A stretch of DNA of 64,000 bases from positions 4,452,158-4,516,157 of the forward strand of contig NZ_CP012036.1 of NCBI RefSeq assembly GCF_001298445.1. Direction: 5' to 3'. The position numbers and the translations under genes were made by a program. Under the pieces are notes generated by a model that was not told where the DNA came from, searched no databases, and was given only the letters and a program-made list of their open reading frames with translations. Shown here one piece after another: positions 37,039 to 46,788 of the stretch (positions are counted from its first letter, which is position 1; each line of letters starts with the position of its first letter). The stretch is from Nostoc piscinale CENA21 (GTDB lineage: Bacteria > Cyanobacteriota > Cyanobacteriia > Cyanobacteriales > Nostocaceae).

Positions 37039-37771
37039 AAAATTAAGACCTACGCAACTATCACAAGCGATAGGAAACTGAAGTTTGACTATTGCTTGTC
37101 AAAGTTGCGTGAGTCGGAACTACATGATTAAAAGCATCTATGAATCAGTTATTTTTGGCATAACAATTGCAAACTCAATATGAAGAAATTACAAAACAAA
37201 TTTTAAACTACGGATGTATTTTGCTACATTCTAATACTGCCAAAATCTGCTTACCTGAGTTTATCTACTATTATTTTTCTGCTGATTAACAGATGATGAT
37301 GTTATTAATTTTTGGCAAGATTTAAATAAATCTACCGAATTTTCCAGGTCTGAGGTGCAAAATTGCAGCAGAGTTAATTTATTTCATTACTTTCAACGAG
37401 TCATTGCCTAAAATGAGGAGTATGATTTTGGTGTAATTCAGTCAGTATAAAAAACTAGCTTAGGTAAAAATACAGTTCAACTAGTGAGGTTTAGGTAAAG
37501 TGAGATCAAAGTAAGCAAAATTGCAAAAATAAATCTGGTGCAGATAAGCAGAATTAGCCACCGATATTTTCCAATTGAATTCTGTATAAATAGCAGATGA
37601 ATAACTAGGTTTAAAACCCCCGCTAAATATGAAATTTAGCTGTTTACAATCAGCGGTATGTCTTTTTTACCTACCCTTTTGTTCTGATTTCTGAATTCTT
37701 CATTCAGGTACTTAGTTGAGGTAAATGCGTCACAGTTAATCATTATTACTGATGAATATTAGGAGGCACGA
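37039..37771. other. Intergenic region, 730 bp, no gene seen
   Basis: This AT-rich spacer is upstream of two divergent genes (the metalloprotease and the 129-residue secreted protein). I found no clear repeat, RNA or small gene. Its length suggests an extended regulatory region for the protease. Confidence 0.4.
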
Positions 37772-38161
37772 ATGAAAAACGCAATTATTACTAAAACACT
37801 CATAACATCAGTTAGTTTGTTAGCTTTGTTTGCACCAAGCCAAGCATCAGCTCAACTAGTACCTCAGCCTTGGGTATCTGTTGGTAGCAAAGAGGGTGAT
37901 GTAACTTATGCAGTAGGCGCGAGAGCTTTAAATTTGGGTGTGGAAGTGGGGAATGGCCCTGACGGTGCAACGGGAGTAGATGTGTTGAAGTTTATCAATT
38001 TACCAGTGATTTCTCCTTATGTTGGTGTGGGATTATATTCTCAAGATAAGGGTGTAGCTGTTTCTGGTGGTGTTCAAGTGGGTGCAACAAAAAATGTGTT
38101 CGTGGGGGCTGGTTATAATTCTGTGAGAGGTTTGAATGGGCAGTTAGGAATTAGATTTTAA
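37772..38161 (+). CDS. Small exported protein, possible outer-membrane-like strands
   Basis: The 129-residue protein has a signal peptide (KTLITSVSLLALFAPSQASA, cut after ASA). The mature part is short strands rich in Gly, Val and Tyr (YAVGARALNLGVEVG, SPYVGVGLYS, GGVQVGATKNVFVGAGYNS, LNGQLGIRF). The pattern and the final Phe resemble beta-barrel outer-membrane proteins, but the size is small. AGGAGG about 10 bases before the ATG at 37772 supports the start. It sits alone between long noncoding stretches. Function unknown. Confidence 0.75.
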   Translation: MKNAIITKTLITSVSLLALFAPSQASAQLVPQPWVSVGSKEGDVTYAVGARALNLGVEVGNGPDGATGVDVLKFINLPVISPYVGVGLYSQDKGVAVSGGVQVGATKNVFVGAGYNSVRGLNGQLGIRF

Positions 38162-38735
38162 TTATTTCGGGCAATATGGGGTATTTTTTTAGTAAAATAC
38201 TTTCTAAAAGTGGAAGATATAGACATCATCTTTGATTTTCGCCAAATACTTAGGCATCTGTAAGGTGGGCATTGACTAATAGATTATTAGTTAATCAAGA
38301 GTTGTGATGATTATGCCCACATTCATTACTATTTATTGCTGCTTGATTATGCCAAAAATCAGCCGTTTTTAATTATTTAAGTCTGATTTATTGCTAGAAT
38401 ATTAATACAAATCCTAATTATAACACAAAGCTTGAATTTCTTAGGTTTTTGAAAATTTGGATAGGAATTGATTTACTTAGGTTTCTGACTATTTTAAAAT
38501 TGAATTAAGGCGGCGATCGCTAGACAAAATTTCCTGGCAATTCTACTATGATGCTCGGTAATTGGCCAGGGAGTTAAAAATTTAATTTCTGGGCAAATAT
38601 GATCCCGCTCAATAGTAGGATGGCTTATAGCGATTATTTTAAGTGATGAATTGCAGCAGTATTTTATAACAAACTGCTGCACACACGTATTTCCTATCTC
38701 AAGATTAATGTTATTTATCTAACAGGCATCCCTTT
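38162..38735. other. Intergenic region, 570 bp, with one hairpin
   Basis: An inverted repeat GTGGGCAT (38265-38272) / ATGCCCAC (38313-38320) encloses a second AT-rich partial inverted repeat (CTAATA / TTATTAG). It lies about 100 bases after the stop codon of the secreted-protein gene, as a possible terminator or RNA structure. A 62-codon frame at 38494-38682 on the minus strand is not supported by any family feature. Confidence 0.5.
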
Positions 38736-41112
38736 ATGGAACAAGGGTTAAGGTTACTTATCCAACTCGTACTAGAGTTTGCACCTGTAGTTGTCAATCT
38801 AGTACAAAAAAGAACAACAGAAGGTTTGACGACAACAAATTCTCAAATACCCCAATTTATCGAAGAAGTTATTGAATTTGTCAATATTACAACTAATAGT
38901 AAAAGTGCCGAAGATGAATTTCATCAAGAAAAAATATTGCAACAGCAATTAGCTGTTTATCAACGAGAAACACAATTACAAATAGCACAACAGCAAAGAG
39001 ATACGTCTCTTCAGTTACCCGAAGTTAATAAAGTTTTAGATAGCTGGCCGTTAAGATTATATCCTTCGCAAATTTTAGAGACTCGGAATACAAGGACAAA
39101 TATTCCCCTAAAAATTTTTCTAGCTCCTCCCCAAATTAAGTTTGATCAATTTGATTGTCATCCTGAAGAGATTTCGGAAGTTGAAAGAATTTTAGCCGAA
39201 GGTATCCGAGAATTTATTAATACCAATTATTCTTTGCATCACCCAACAAGACCAACAGAATTTTTAGCAGGCGCTTGGGATAGTAAACGTTTTCATAGTG
39301 AATCTAGTATTAAAGCTTTGTTTAGTCTGTTAAAGACAGAGCCAATTTTAATTTTAGAATCAGACCATGATGGGGATTATTTAAATTTTCGCATTGCTTA
39401 TTGGGGTTTAGGGCAAGAAAATTATTTTTATAAAACTATCTCACGTTTACCATATAAAGAGATTTTACAAGAGTTTGCTAAAAGTCGGGCTTTAGAGTGG
39501 AAAAATATTAGAGATGAATTAATTAATTTAGGGGAAGACTTAGAAGAAATTAATCAATTAGGTGGTGATAATGTTCATAATTTAGCTCTTTTAGAAAAGA
39601 CTGAGAAATGGCAAGCTAAAGGTATTGATATTAGTAAGTTATCTTTGAAATACCAAATAAATCAGCAGGATATTGCTAAGTTTTGTCAGGTATTAATTAC
39701 TTGTCATTGTTTAGTTGCGGCTTGGGTAGCAGATGCTTATCACTTAGTCCATCATGATGTACCGCCATTATTACCGGAGTTATTACCTAGTTTTCTCAAA
39801 GATAAACTTGATTTGCCCACTGTACAGGCAATGTCAGAAGATAATATTTTGCAGGTGTATGCCGCAGGTTATCAGCAAGTTTATCAAGCTCTGGCAAAAG
39901 AGCGTCGATATTGGGTTCCGGAATTGGCTTTGCAATTAGCCCAGAGTTTATCACATTTACCCGATCGCACCTGGGCAGCAGAACAAGTAGATTATTCCAT
40001 CAACACTTGGCTGGAATTACGTCAAGTTGTAACTCAGGCATTTCCCAATGCTCTAGAAGCGATGCAATCTGCCATCAAAATCGAAGATGAGGAATATATC
40101 TACAAACTACAGGAATATTTTATCGCAGTGGGCGATCGCCAAAGTGTTGCCTCTATAGAAAAAATTTTACAAGCGATCGCCACCCTTAAACAAAAAACGC
40201 CACCTCGAATCTCCCGAACTTATTTACACCTTAACTGGTCATTCCGGTAAAGTTGCATCTGTGGCTATTAGTCCCGATGGCGAAACTGTAGTGAGTGGTT
40301 GTGCAGACCAAACCATTAATATCTGGAATTTGCAAACCGGCAAACAAATCAGAACTATCTCCGGTAATTTAGGTGAAGTTTCATCGGTGGCTATTAGTCC
40401 CGATGGCAATTTTTTAGCGGTGGGGAGTTGTCAACATCCCAAAAGTAACGTCACAGTTTGGCATTTACAAACTGGTCAGTTAATTCACACTTTATTAGGG
40501 CATCAAAGACCAGTCAACGTCGTTAATATTAGTCCAGATGGGCAGATTCTCGCTAGTGGCAGTAATAAAATTAAAATCTGGAATCTACACAAAGGCGATC
40601 GCATTTGTACACTTTGGCATTCTTCATCTGTTCATGCTGTAGCCATCAGTCCTGATGGTAGCATTCTCGCCAGTGGTAGTTCCGATAGCAAAATCAGACT
40701 GTGGAACCCCCATACAGGCGATCCCCTCCGCACACTCATAGGTCATACAGGCGAAGTAAAATCAATTGTCATGAGTTTGGATGGACAACTGCTGTTTAGT
40801 GGGAGTGCGGATACAACGATTAAGATTTGGCATTTACTGACAGGTAAACTGTTGCAGACTCTCAACGGTCACTCAGATGAAGTGAAATCAATTGCCTTGA
40901 GTCCTGATGGTAAACTGTTATTTAGTGGTAGTAGCGATCGTACAATTCAGATTTGGCGAATTGCTACCAACGAAATTCTCTACACCCTCACCGGACATTC
41001 AGGAACCATCAATTCCCTCGCCCTCAGCCCCAATGGTAAGTTTCTTGTCAGTGGTAGTTCTGATAAAACCATCAAAATTTGGCAACTGACTACTCAAGAG
41101 TTAACCAGCTAA
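38736..41112 (+). CDS. Large protein with unrecognised N-terminal region and seven-blade WD40 propeller, frameshifted at a 6-A tract
   Basis: The first 485 or so residues are read in one frame to the A6 tract at 40192-40197, then the WD40 part in another. Dropping one A gives QKRHLESPELIYTLTGHSGKVA, joining both into about 790 residues. The N-terminal 90 residues are helical, with a Gln-rich coiled coil (QLQIAQQQRDTSLQLPEV). About 100-260 is a mixed alpha/beta region (PLKIFLAPPQIKFDQFD..., ILILESDHDGDYLNFRIAYWGLG). About 330-470 is a helical region. No P-loop or catalytic motif is seen. The C-terminal seven WD40 repeats make one full propeller. Similar N-terminal regions occur in cyanobacteria; I cannot name them. 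Confidence 0.75.
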
Positions 41113-41647
41113 AAACTTGCTCAACAGTTAAAGTTAAATCAATATTGCTGAGAATTGGGAGTTGGGCTGTACCTGTCAGCATCTCAACTCGTTGGTTAGG
41201 AAAGATAGTCAAAATGTTCGCTTCATCTGGAAAAATCAACCAACCTAGTTCTGTGCCATTTTGGGAACAATGCAATAGTTTATTGAGAACGTTTCCAAAG
41301 CTTTGGTCGGGAGAGAGAATTTCTATAGCCCAGTCAGGATAAGTTTCAAAGCGGTTAGCAATTCTACCTGATGGTTCACGGGGAATGCGTTCCCAGCGAA
41401 ACACAGAAATATCAGGAACTATCGCAGCACCTCCAAACACACAACGCAGTTCCGGGAAAGCTAGGGCAATTTTGGAAGTTTCAGCCACCGCATTAACAGT
41501 GGCGACAAGTTTACCTTGAAGGCGGCTATGTTCTCCTTGGGGCATAGGTTTTTGGCTAATTTTTCCGTTGATATATTCCGAGGCGGGTTTAGTTTCGGGG
41601 CGTTGTAGGAATTCTGCTAAAGTGCTGGACTGGACTACTGTAGTCAT
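41090..41647 (-). CDS. Uma2 family (PD-(D/E)XK-like) endonuclease
   Basis: The 185-residue protein has the Uma2 arrangement. An N-terminal helix is followed by the PASEYINGKISQKPMPQGEHSRLQ block and FPELRCVFGG..IVPDISVF with the catalytic Asp. Next come PDWAIEILSPDQSFGNVLNKLLHC (the E-x-L-S-P motif) and LGWLIFPDEANILTIF. Uma2 proteins are numerous in filamentous cyanobacteria, probably restriction-like or mobile nucleases, and few have been studied. It is convergent with the WD40 gene and overlaps its last 23 bases. It is independent of that gene's operon. Confidence 0.88.
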   Translation of the reverse strand: MTTVVQSSTLAEFLQRPETKPASEYINGKISQKPMPQGEHSRLQGKLVATVNAVAETSKIALAFPELRCVFGGAAIVPDISVFRWERIPREPSGRIANRFETYPDWAIEILSPDQSFGNVLNKLLHCSQNGTELGWLIFPDEANILTIFPNQRVEMLTGTAQLPILSNIDLTLTVEQVFSWLTLE

Positions 41648-42368
41648 CGTTGTTCTTTGCTAAATTCTCTTACCTCTATTTTGCCTATAGCTGTATCAGA
41701 ATATTTGGGGAATGTACTATTTCTTAGTGTTGTTCACAGCAAACTCAAGCAAATTATTTAAATGTTTTGTAAAGATAGCATGAAGATTTTACCCTGTGAG
41801 TATTTATCTTGATTCTAAATACAGCAGTTCTTCAGCATTTCAAAAGTAGAAATATGCTGTAATTTACGTCCCTGATGTTCTGTTTGGTTACTTACGCAAC
41901 ATTATTAGTCTCTGCTTATCAAAGGATTTTGAGTAACTAATTAAATAGGATTTGGGGTTACTTATGTAGCCTACATAACAATTTATTTGATACTCCATAT
42001 CCTAAAATCATTTAGCTTTAGAAGCTAATTCCTGAGAAGTCTAGCTAAAGTCAGAATATTACTGCGCTTTGGCTCGCCAAATTCAATCTACGGATACTAT
42101 ACAGTTTCCGAACGTATCATCTAAATTGAATATATGAAATTGCTATTTCCGGTATCAGCAATCAATAAGTTAAAAAAATCCCACTTTTATCTTTTCTTTG
42201 TTATTTTGTAGTTAACGGGACAGTTCTCCACCATACGGTGGGTTTAAATATCAATTAAGTCAACGTTTCCCCGCATTTTGTAAACCAAATAAGCATTTTG
42301 TGCTTACAGAAACTTATGTCTGCAAGCGCCACATATCTTACTGGGATAAATTGCGTGGATAGACTTAA
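41648..42368. other. Intergenic region, 720 bp, no gene seen
   Basis: This AT-rich stretch lies between the Uma2 gene and the Mo-nitrogenase-associated gene. No repeat of note, no RNA hairpin and no conserved frame was found. The upstream regulatory region of the following gene should be within the last 200 bases. Confidence 0.4.
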
Positions 42369-42419
42369 ATGTGCAACCTACCTATTAGTGTATTAACCTC
42401 AAAAAAATTACTAACGATT

Positions 42420-42785
42420 ATGCCTAAAACCACTACCTTATCTATTATTTTTCCTGCTTTCATTCAACCTGAAACTTTAGAGCAGCCTGCAAAATTAGCG
42501 AACAAAAATTTCTTAGGTAAATCTCGTTATGATGTTCTGCAACCGTTACGTCAATGGTTAGATGAACTCGAAATTCAAAATCGCAAACTAGCACACTTTA
42601 TCGCTAAATTGATCCCTGCCCAATGTCCTTTTGAGCGCGATATTGTGTTGTTCGGTCGCACCATAGCCCACATTCCCCCTATGTGCAAACTGAACCCCCT
42701 TTATGACCAATTTGTTGGCTTGCGTTTTCGTGCTTTGTGTTATTTAGTAGATCAGTGTGGCGAAGATATTCAGTCCTACTGTTAA
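42420..42785 (+). CDS. Protein with Mo-dependent nitrogenase-associated C-terminal domain
   Basis: The 121-residue protein is dominated by the Mo_nitro_C domain (PF06967): LQPLRQWLDELEIQNRKLAHFI, LIPAQCPFERDI.LFGR, HIPPMCKLNPLYDQFVGLRFRALCYL.DQCGED. This domain is known from a cyanobacterial Mo-dependent nitrogenase-linked protein and is found as small stand-alone proteins in nitrogen-fixing cyanobacteria. It supports, but does not prove, a diazotrophic host. I chose the ATG at 42420 (MPKTTTL); an upstream in-frame start at 42369 would add 17 residues. The cupin gene follows after 22 bases on the same strand. Confidence 0.85.
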   Translation: MPKTTTLSIIFPAFIQPETLEQPAKLANKNFLGKSRYDVLQPLRQWLDELEIQNRKLAHFIAKLIPAQCPFERDIVLFGRTIAHIPPMCKLNPLYDQFVGLRFRALCYLVDQCGEDIQSYC

Positions 42786-42807
42786 ACGCAAACTGAGAAC
42801 ACAAAAT

Positions 42808-43080
42808 ATGGAAATTAAAATTGAGCATCAACCCAGTCAAGAATATCTAAAAAATTTGGGTGTGTTCACATGGGAGATTTGGGAAAAGGAAGTATCCCAA
42901 TTTCCCTGGACTTACGATACTGAAGAGACTTGCTATTTTTTGACAGGTGATGTCATTGTTACGCCGGATGGCGGACAACCAATACAAATGGGTAAGGGAG
43001 ATTTGGTAACTTTTCCGGCTGGGATGTCCTGTACTTGGGAAATTATCAGCGACGTAAGAAAGCATTATTACTTTTCTTAA
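42808..43080 (+). CDS. Small cupin (DUF861-type) protein
   Basis: The 90-residue protein has a single cupin barrel: YLKNLGVFTWEIWEKEVSQFPWTYDTEETCYFLTGDVIVTPD followed by KGDLVTFPAGMSCTWEI. The ET...F.L.G..IVTPD pattern matches the DUF861/Cupin_3 group, related to ureidoglycine aminohydrolase. The metal-binding His residues of the typical cupin are mostly replaced, so its activity is uncertain. The start ATG at 42808 is chosen because the upstream codons lack family similarity and overlap the previous gene. It probably forms an operon with it. Confidence 0.85.
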   Translation: MEIKIEHQPSQEYLKNLGVFTWEIWEKEVSQFPWTYDTEETCYFLTGDVIVTPDGGQPIQMGKGDLVTFPAGMSCTWEIISDVRKHYYFS

Positions 43081-43193
43081 TATTGAGTGCTGAGTGAGAT
43101 ATTCTATCGCTACATCTCTGCGCCCTCTGCGTGAGATAAATCATCCTGCAATTAAGCAACGCCCAGTCTTGACTTATTCTTGCAGATACGAAA

Positions 43194-43219
43194 GAGCCAG
43201 AAATCCTAATTTCTAGCTC
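43194..43219 (-). terminator. Possible terminator of psaK
   Basis: A hairpin with 11-base arms (GAGCCAGAAAT / ATTTCTAGCTC, one mismatched pair) and a 4-base loop lies 53 bases past the psaK stop codon. The T tract after it is weak. Confidence 0.45.
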
Positions 43220-43271
43220 CAAGCGTTGAGACAAAACAATATAGAACTAAAGGCAAACTGAGGCAGAAAAC

Positions 43272-43574
43272 TTAGAATCTACCCAGATTATGCAATCCTA
43301 AGATGATACCTACGCCTAGAATGTGGCCAAAGGCTGTAGTGGCTAGTAGTGCAGGTAAACCAAAACCACCAAAGAATTTTGATTCGGGTAACGCTGGCTC
43401 GGAACTAGGATATTTAATGCTAGATTTGCCAAAGGCAATGGCGATGATGTTAGCAACAATCATGATAAGGCCGATCGCGGGACTCCATTGTAGAGGGGCA
43501 GTGGCAGCAGCCAGTAAAGTGGAAGTCAGCACTAGATTTTGCTCCTGAATGTGTGAATGATTAGAAAATATCAT
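43272..43574 (-). CDS. psaK: Photosystem I reaction centre subunit PsaK
   Basis: The 100-residue membrane protein has two hydrophobic segments (LQWSPAIGLIMIVANIIAIAFGK and LPALLATTAFGHILGVGIILGLH) separated by a loop (SSIKYPSSEPALPESKFFGGFG). The TAPLQWSP and SFGHILG.G..LGLHN patterns are those of PsaK, a thylakoid subunit at the edge of photosystem I that helps bind phycobilisome- or antenna-derived excitation. It is transcribed alone. The upstream region (43575-43760) has room for the promoter and contains nothing else that I recognise. Confidence 0.96.
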   Translation of the reverse strand: MIFSNHSHIQEQNLVLTSTLLAAATAPLQWSPAIGLIMIVANIIAIAFGKSSIKYPSSEPALPESKFFGGFGLPALLATTAFGHILGVGIILGLHNLGRF

Positions 43575-43760
43575 CGGGAAATCTAGGAAGATTATTCAAG
43601 AAAATTCCCCGTTTTGCAGCAATATTTAACAGTTATTTTCAAACCTTAATATAAACAACTATCTGTTTGTGGCTACTGATAGTTGGGCAGTAGGAGTTAA
43701 TTGTTATCAGTATTAATTCAGAATGTGATTGATCATACCCATCTTAATTACTGTAATAAT

Positions 43761-44378
43761 TTACAGTTTTTCTGCTACTTTGATACCATTTCTTTTAATA
43801 ATAGTTGCGGGGATTCCCACAACTACACAATCACTAGGTACATCTTTAACAACAACGGCATTTGCGCCAATTGTGACATTATCACCTATCTGAATATTAC
43901 CTAATACTTTAGCTCCGGCTGTAATGCGAACATTGTTACCAATTTTGGGACGACCTGATTTATCTTTATATCCAATTGTTACTTGTTGGTTGATCCAACA
44001 TTGTTCACCTATATCTGCCATAATAATTGTGCTGAATCCATGTTGGATAAATAACCCAGCACCTATACAACAAGAAGAATCTAAGAACAGTGAAGTACAT
44101 TCGGGGTAAAGCACTTTGAGCAAATACATCGCAATTCTACCGTTGAGATTGCCTTTAAATAGTCGGTAGTAGTATAAATTTCTAAACTCTGGAGTTTTAT
44201 ATGCTAAAACCAGCAATTGCATCCATAAATTGTCCTGTGGCAAACCTAACACTTCACTCCATCGTTTTATGTCCGCAGTAATAATTTCTTTCTCTGTGGT
44301 TAATAAAAATGGTATTAATAATGGTGAGAACCAGAGAATTATCAAGTTATAAATTGCTTGCTGAATCAAATTTTTCAT
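43761..44378 (-). CDS. Serine acetyltransferase-like left-handed beta-helix acyltransferase
   Basis: The C-terminal half has hexapeptide repeats of a left-handed beta helix: CCIGAGLFIQHGFSTIIMADIGEQCWINQQVTIGYKDKSGRPKIGNNVRITAGAKVLGNIQIGDNVTIGANAVVVKDVPSDCVVVGIPA. The catalytic-type His sits in IQHG. This is close to serine acetyltransferases and to sugar O-acetyltransferases of capsule and lipopolysaccharide clusters. The N-terminal part has a hydrophobic segment (YNLIILWFSPLLIPFLL) then a helical region. I chose the ATG at 44378 (MKNLIQQAIYN); the frame is open to 44651, which would add 91 residues. It is divergent from the ABC exporter, a likely partner in envelope synthesis. Confidence 0.82.
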   Translation of the reverse strand: MKNLIQQAIYNLIILWFSPLLIPFLLTTEKEIITADIKRWSEVLGLPQDNLWMQLLVLAYKTPEFRNLYYYRLFKGNLNGRIAMYLLKVLYPECTSLFLDSSCCIGAGLFIQHGFSTIIMADIGEQCWINQQVTIGYKDKSGRPKIGNNVRITAGAKVLGNIQIGDNVTIGANAVVVKDVPSDCVVVGIPATIIKRNGIKVAEKL

Positions 44379-44654
44379 AAAATCTACCAAATAATTATCA
44401 GTGGATGGTTGGTGATATTTTGATTTTATGCAGGTGTTGTACTGAGAACTAAAACTGCTAGATGCAATGTATCCGATAAAACTGGTAATGGCAATATTTG
44501 CGGAAGTGGTAGCGTGTAGATGCGAATATAGTTCGGTTAATGCTTTAATCTTTTGAATATCTCTGTAGCGAGATAATAACTCTGTTTTCACAGGTAAGGG
44601 ATCTGAAAAGCGGCGATCGCTTTTAAAATGAGGTGAATTGCAACTACACAAAAT

Positions 44655-46424
44655 TTGATAGCGTCAAATAGAGTAAAATCACATTCTGGAAGTCATAGCT
44701 TGAAGAACCGTTCTAATTACTGGCAACTACTGCCATATATCAAACCTCAATGGGCAAATATTATCAAAGGCTTGATCGGCATTATCGGATATGTGCTGGC
44801 GACACTGACGTTAATTAATCTTGCAGGTAAATTAGCCGCACCTTTTGGACAAGGTAATGTAGTAGCGATCGCCCAACTAGCCGGTATTTGTGCTTTGGTG
44901 TTTCTGGTGCGTGGCTTTTTTCAGTCTGTGCAAGATATCTACATGGCGAAAGTGGCTTTAAGAGTTGCTTATGGTCTCCGCAAGCAAGTATATAGCCATT
45001 TACAAAAATTAGATTTGAGCTATTTTGAAACAGCCAAAACAGGTGATTTAGCTTACCGCCTCACAGAAGATATTGACAGGGTTGGGGAAGTTGTCAATAA
45101 ATTGCTACACGACTTTATTCCCTGTGTGTTGCAATTGATTGCCATCCCCATATATATGATTTATTTGAATTGGCAACTTACACTCGCCACAATTGTGATT
45201 GCACCATTAATGGGGGTGTTAATTGGGTGGTTTGGCGAAAGACTACGTATCTATTCCCTGAAAAGTCAAAATCGCGTGTCGGGTTTATCAGCGATTTTGA
45301 CAGAAGTTTTTAGTGGTATTCGGCTTATCCAAGCTTTTGCAGCCGAAAATTATGAAATCGCTCGTTTTGGTTATGAAGCCGAACGTTCTTTAAAAGCCAA
45401 GTATTCCGCCGAACGTCTCAAAGCCATTCAAATTCCCATCATCGGTTTTTTAGAAGCTTTGAGTGCTTTATCTTTGTTAATGGTGGGGGCGTGGCAAATT
45501 TATCAGCGTAATCTAACAGTAGGGGATTTTTTCAGTTACTTAGCTGCGGCAGCACTGCTAATTGACCCCATAGGACACACCACGACAAATTATAATGAGT
45601 TTAAGCAAGGGGAAGCTTCAGTAGACCGAGTGTTTGAATTAATGGCAATTCAACCAAGGGTAATAGAAAAAACAATTGCGATCGCCTTGCCCCCAGTCAA
45701 AGGTAAAGTAGAATATCGCCACATTTCCTTTGCCTACAAACCCGGTGAACCCGTCCTGCAAGATATTAGTTTACTAGCATTACCCGGAGAAGCGATCGCC
45801 CTGGTGGGTGCTTCCGGTGCAGGAAAAACCACCTTCGTCAATCTCCTCCCCCGCTTTTATGATCCCAATGCTGGGCAAGTTTTGGTTGATGATGTTGATA
45901 TTCGGGATGTCAAATTACATAGTTTGCGGCGACAAATTGGCATTGTTCCCCAAGAAACAGTGATATTTTCAGGAACAATTGCCCAAAATATTGCCTTTGG
46001 TCAAGATAATTTTGATATGGATGCAGTCATAGCAGCCGCGAAAATTGCTAACGCTCATCAATTTATTGCTCAGTTACCAGAAGGTTATCAAACTTGGGTA
46101 GGGGAACGGGGCGTAAATTTATCAGGTGGACAACGCCAAAGAATTGCGATCGCCCGTGCTGTACTGCTGAACCCGCAGATATTAATATTAGATGAGGCGA
46201 CATCTGCATTAGATTCAGAGTCGGAAGCTTTGGTACAAGAAGCCCTAGAAAGATTGATGCAGAACCGGACAGTATTTATTATTGCCCATCGGTTGAGTAC
46301 AGTGAGGCGGTGCGATCGCATTTTGGTTTTAGAAAAAGGGCAAATTATGGAATCTGGCAATCATGAAGAGTTATTAAGGCTGGAAGGTCGCTATGCTAGA
46401 TTTTATGCCCAGCAATTTAGTTAG
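44655..46424 (+). CDS. ABC exporter, transmembrane-ATPase half transporter (MsbA/HepA-like)
   Basis: This 589-residue half transporter has the type I exporter membrane domain with about six helices over residues 35-310. An ATPase domain follows with Walker A GASGAGKTT, Q-loop VPQETVIFSG, signature LSGGQRQR, Walker B ILILDEATSALD and H-loop IAHRLS. It acts as a dimer, flipping or exporting lipids, lipooligosaccharide, peptides or drugs. Similar proteins in Nostoc include HepA-type exporters needed for the heterocyst envelope polysaccharide layer, but I cannot assign that role here. It starts 4 bases from the limit of the acyltransferase open frame. A small 59-residue gene follows 6 bases later. 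Confidence 0.92.
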   Translation: MIASNRVKSHSGSHSLKNRSNYWQLLPYIKPQWANIIKGLIGIIGYVLATLTLINLAGKLAAPFGQGNVVAIAQLAGICALVFLVRGFFQSVQDIYMAKVALRVAYGLRKQVYSHLQKLDLSYFETAKTGDLAYRLTEDIDRVGEVVNKLLHDFIPCVLQLIAIPIYMIYLNWQLTLATIVIAPLMGVLIGWFGERLRIYSLKSQNRVSGLSAILTEVFSGIRLIQAFAAENYEIARFGYEAERSLKAKYSAERLKAIQIPIIGFLEALSALSLLMVGAWQIYQRNLTVGDFFSYLAAAALLIDPIGHTTTNYNEFKQGEASVDRVFELMAIQPRVIEKTIAIALPPVKGKVEYRHISFAYKPGEPVLQDISLLALPGEAIALVGASGAGKTTFVNLLPRFYDPNAGQVLVDDVDIRDVKLHSLRRQIGIVPQETVIFSGTIAQNIAFGQDNFDMDAVIAAAKIANAHQFIAQLPEGYQTWVGERGVNLSGGQRQRIAIARAVLLNPQILILDEATSALDSESEALVQEALERLMQNRTVFIIAHRLSTVRRCDRILVLEKGQIMESGNHEELLRLEGRYARFYAQQFS

Positions 46425-46430
46425 GGATTT

Positions 46431-46610
46431 ATGAATCAACCGCAGACGAATTTTGAGCAGATGACTACTAAGCAGCTAAGAGCTTATATCCTGGCTCACA
46501 GAGATGATGAAGACGCATTACACGCAATGGCTCTACGTCTGCGGAATCAAGGAAAAACAAGCACAGTGGAAGAATATTTAGAACATTTAGAGCATAAAAT
46601 CACTGAATAG
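46431..46610 (+). CDS. Small conserved cyanobacterial protein (59 residues)
   Basis: ATG at 46431, stop at 46608-46610, six bases after the ABC exporter stop. The peptide begins MNQPQTNFEQMTTKQLRAYI and continues LAHRDDEDALHAMALRL. The Mt...LR.Y.L.HRDD..A pattern is one I recognise from short cyanobacterial proteins, which I believe are annotated as DUF6887, though I could not check. It is soluble, charged and probably helical, with no catalytic residues visible. Its position suggests co-transcription with the exporter gene. Confidence 0.75.
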   Translation: MNQPQTNFEQMTTKQLRAYILAHRDDEDALHAMALRLRNQGKTSTVEEYLEHLEHKITE

Positions 46611-46617
46611 CTTGGTT

Positions 46618-46764
46618 ATATCATGTCCGCTTGATTACTTACAAAAACCGAAGAACCCCACCCCGCCACAGCTACGCTATGTCTCCCCTCCCCGTCAACG
46701 GGTAGGGGTTAGGGATGGGGTGCAAAGATTGTGGGAATCACAACTAATTAACCGGACATGATAT
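46618..46764. repeat. 147-bp inverted-repeat element
   Basis: The ends are ATATCATGTCCG (46618-46629) and CGGACATGATAT (46753-46764), a perfect 12-bp inverted pair. Inside are further paired blocks, for example ACCCCACCCCGCC with GGGGTTAGGGATGGGGT, which would fold into a long hairpin. No coding content. It is a dispersed hairpin/MITE-like sequence by appearance. Confidence 0.7.
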
Positions 46765-46788
46765 CAGCACATATCTTGCACCTAGCCC

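Noticed and set aside
38494..38682. 62-codon minus-strand frame before the WD40 gene
   Set aside because: No start context, no family features, and it lies in ordinary AT-rich intergenic sequence.
43761..44651. Full-length 296-residue reading of the acyltransferase gene
   Set aside because: The first 91 residues have no family likeness and would leave only 3 bases to the divergent exporter start; the internal ATG at 44378 fits the family better.
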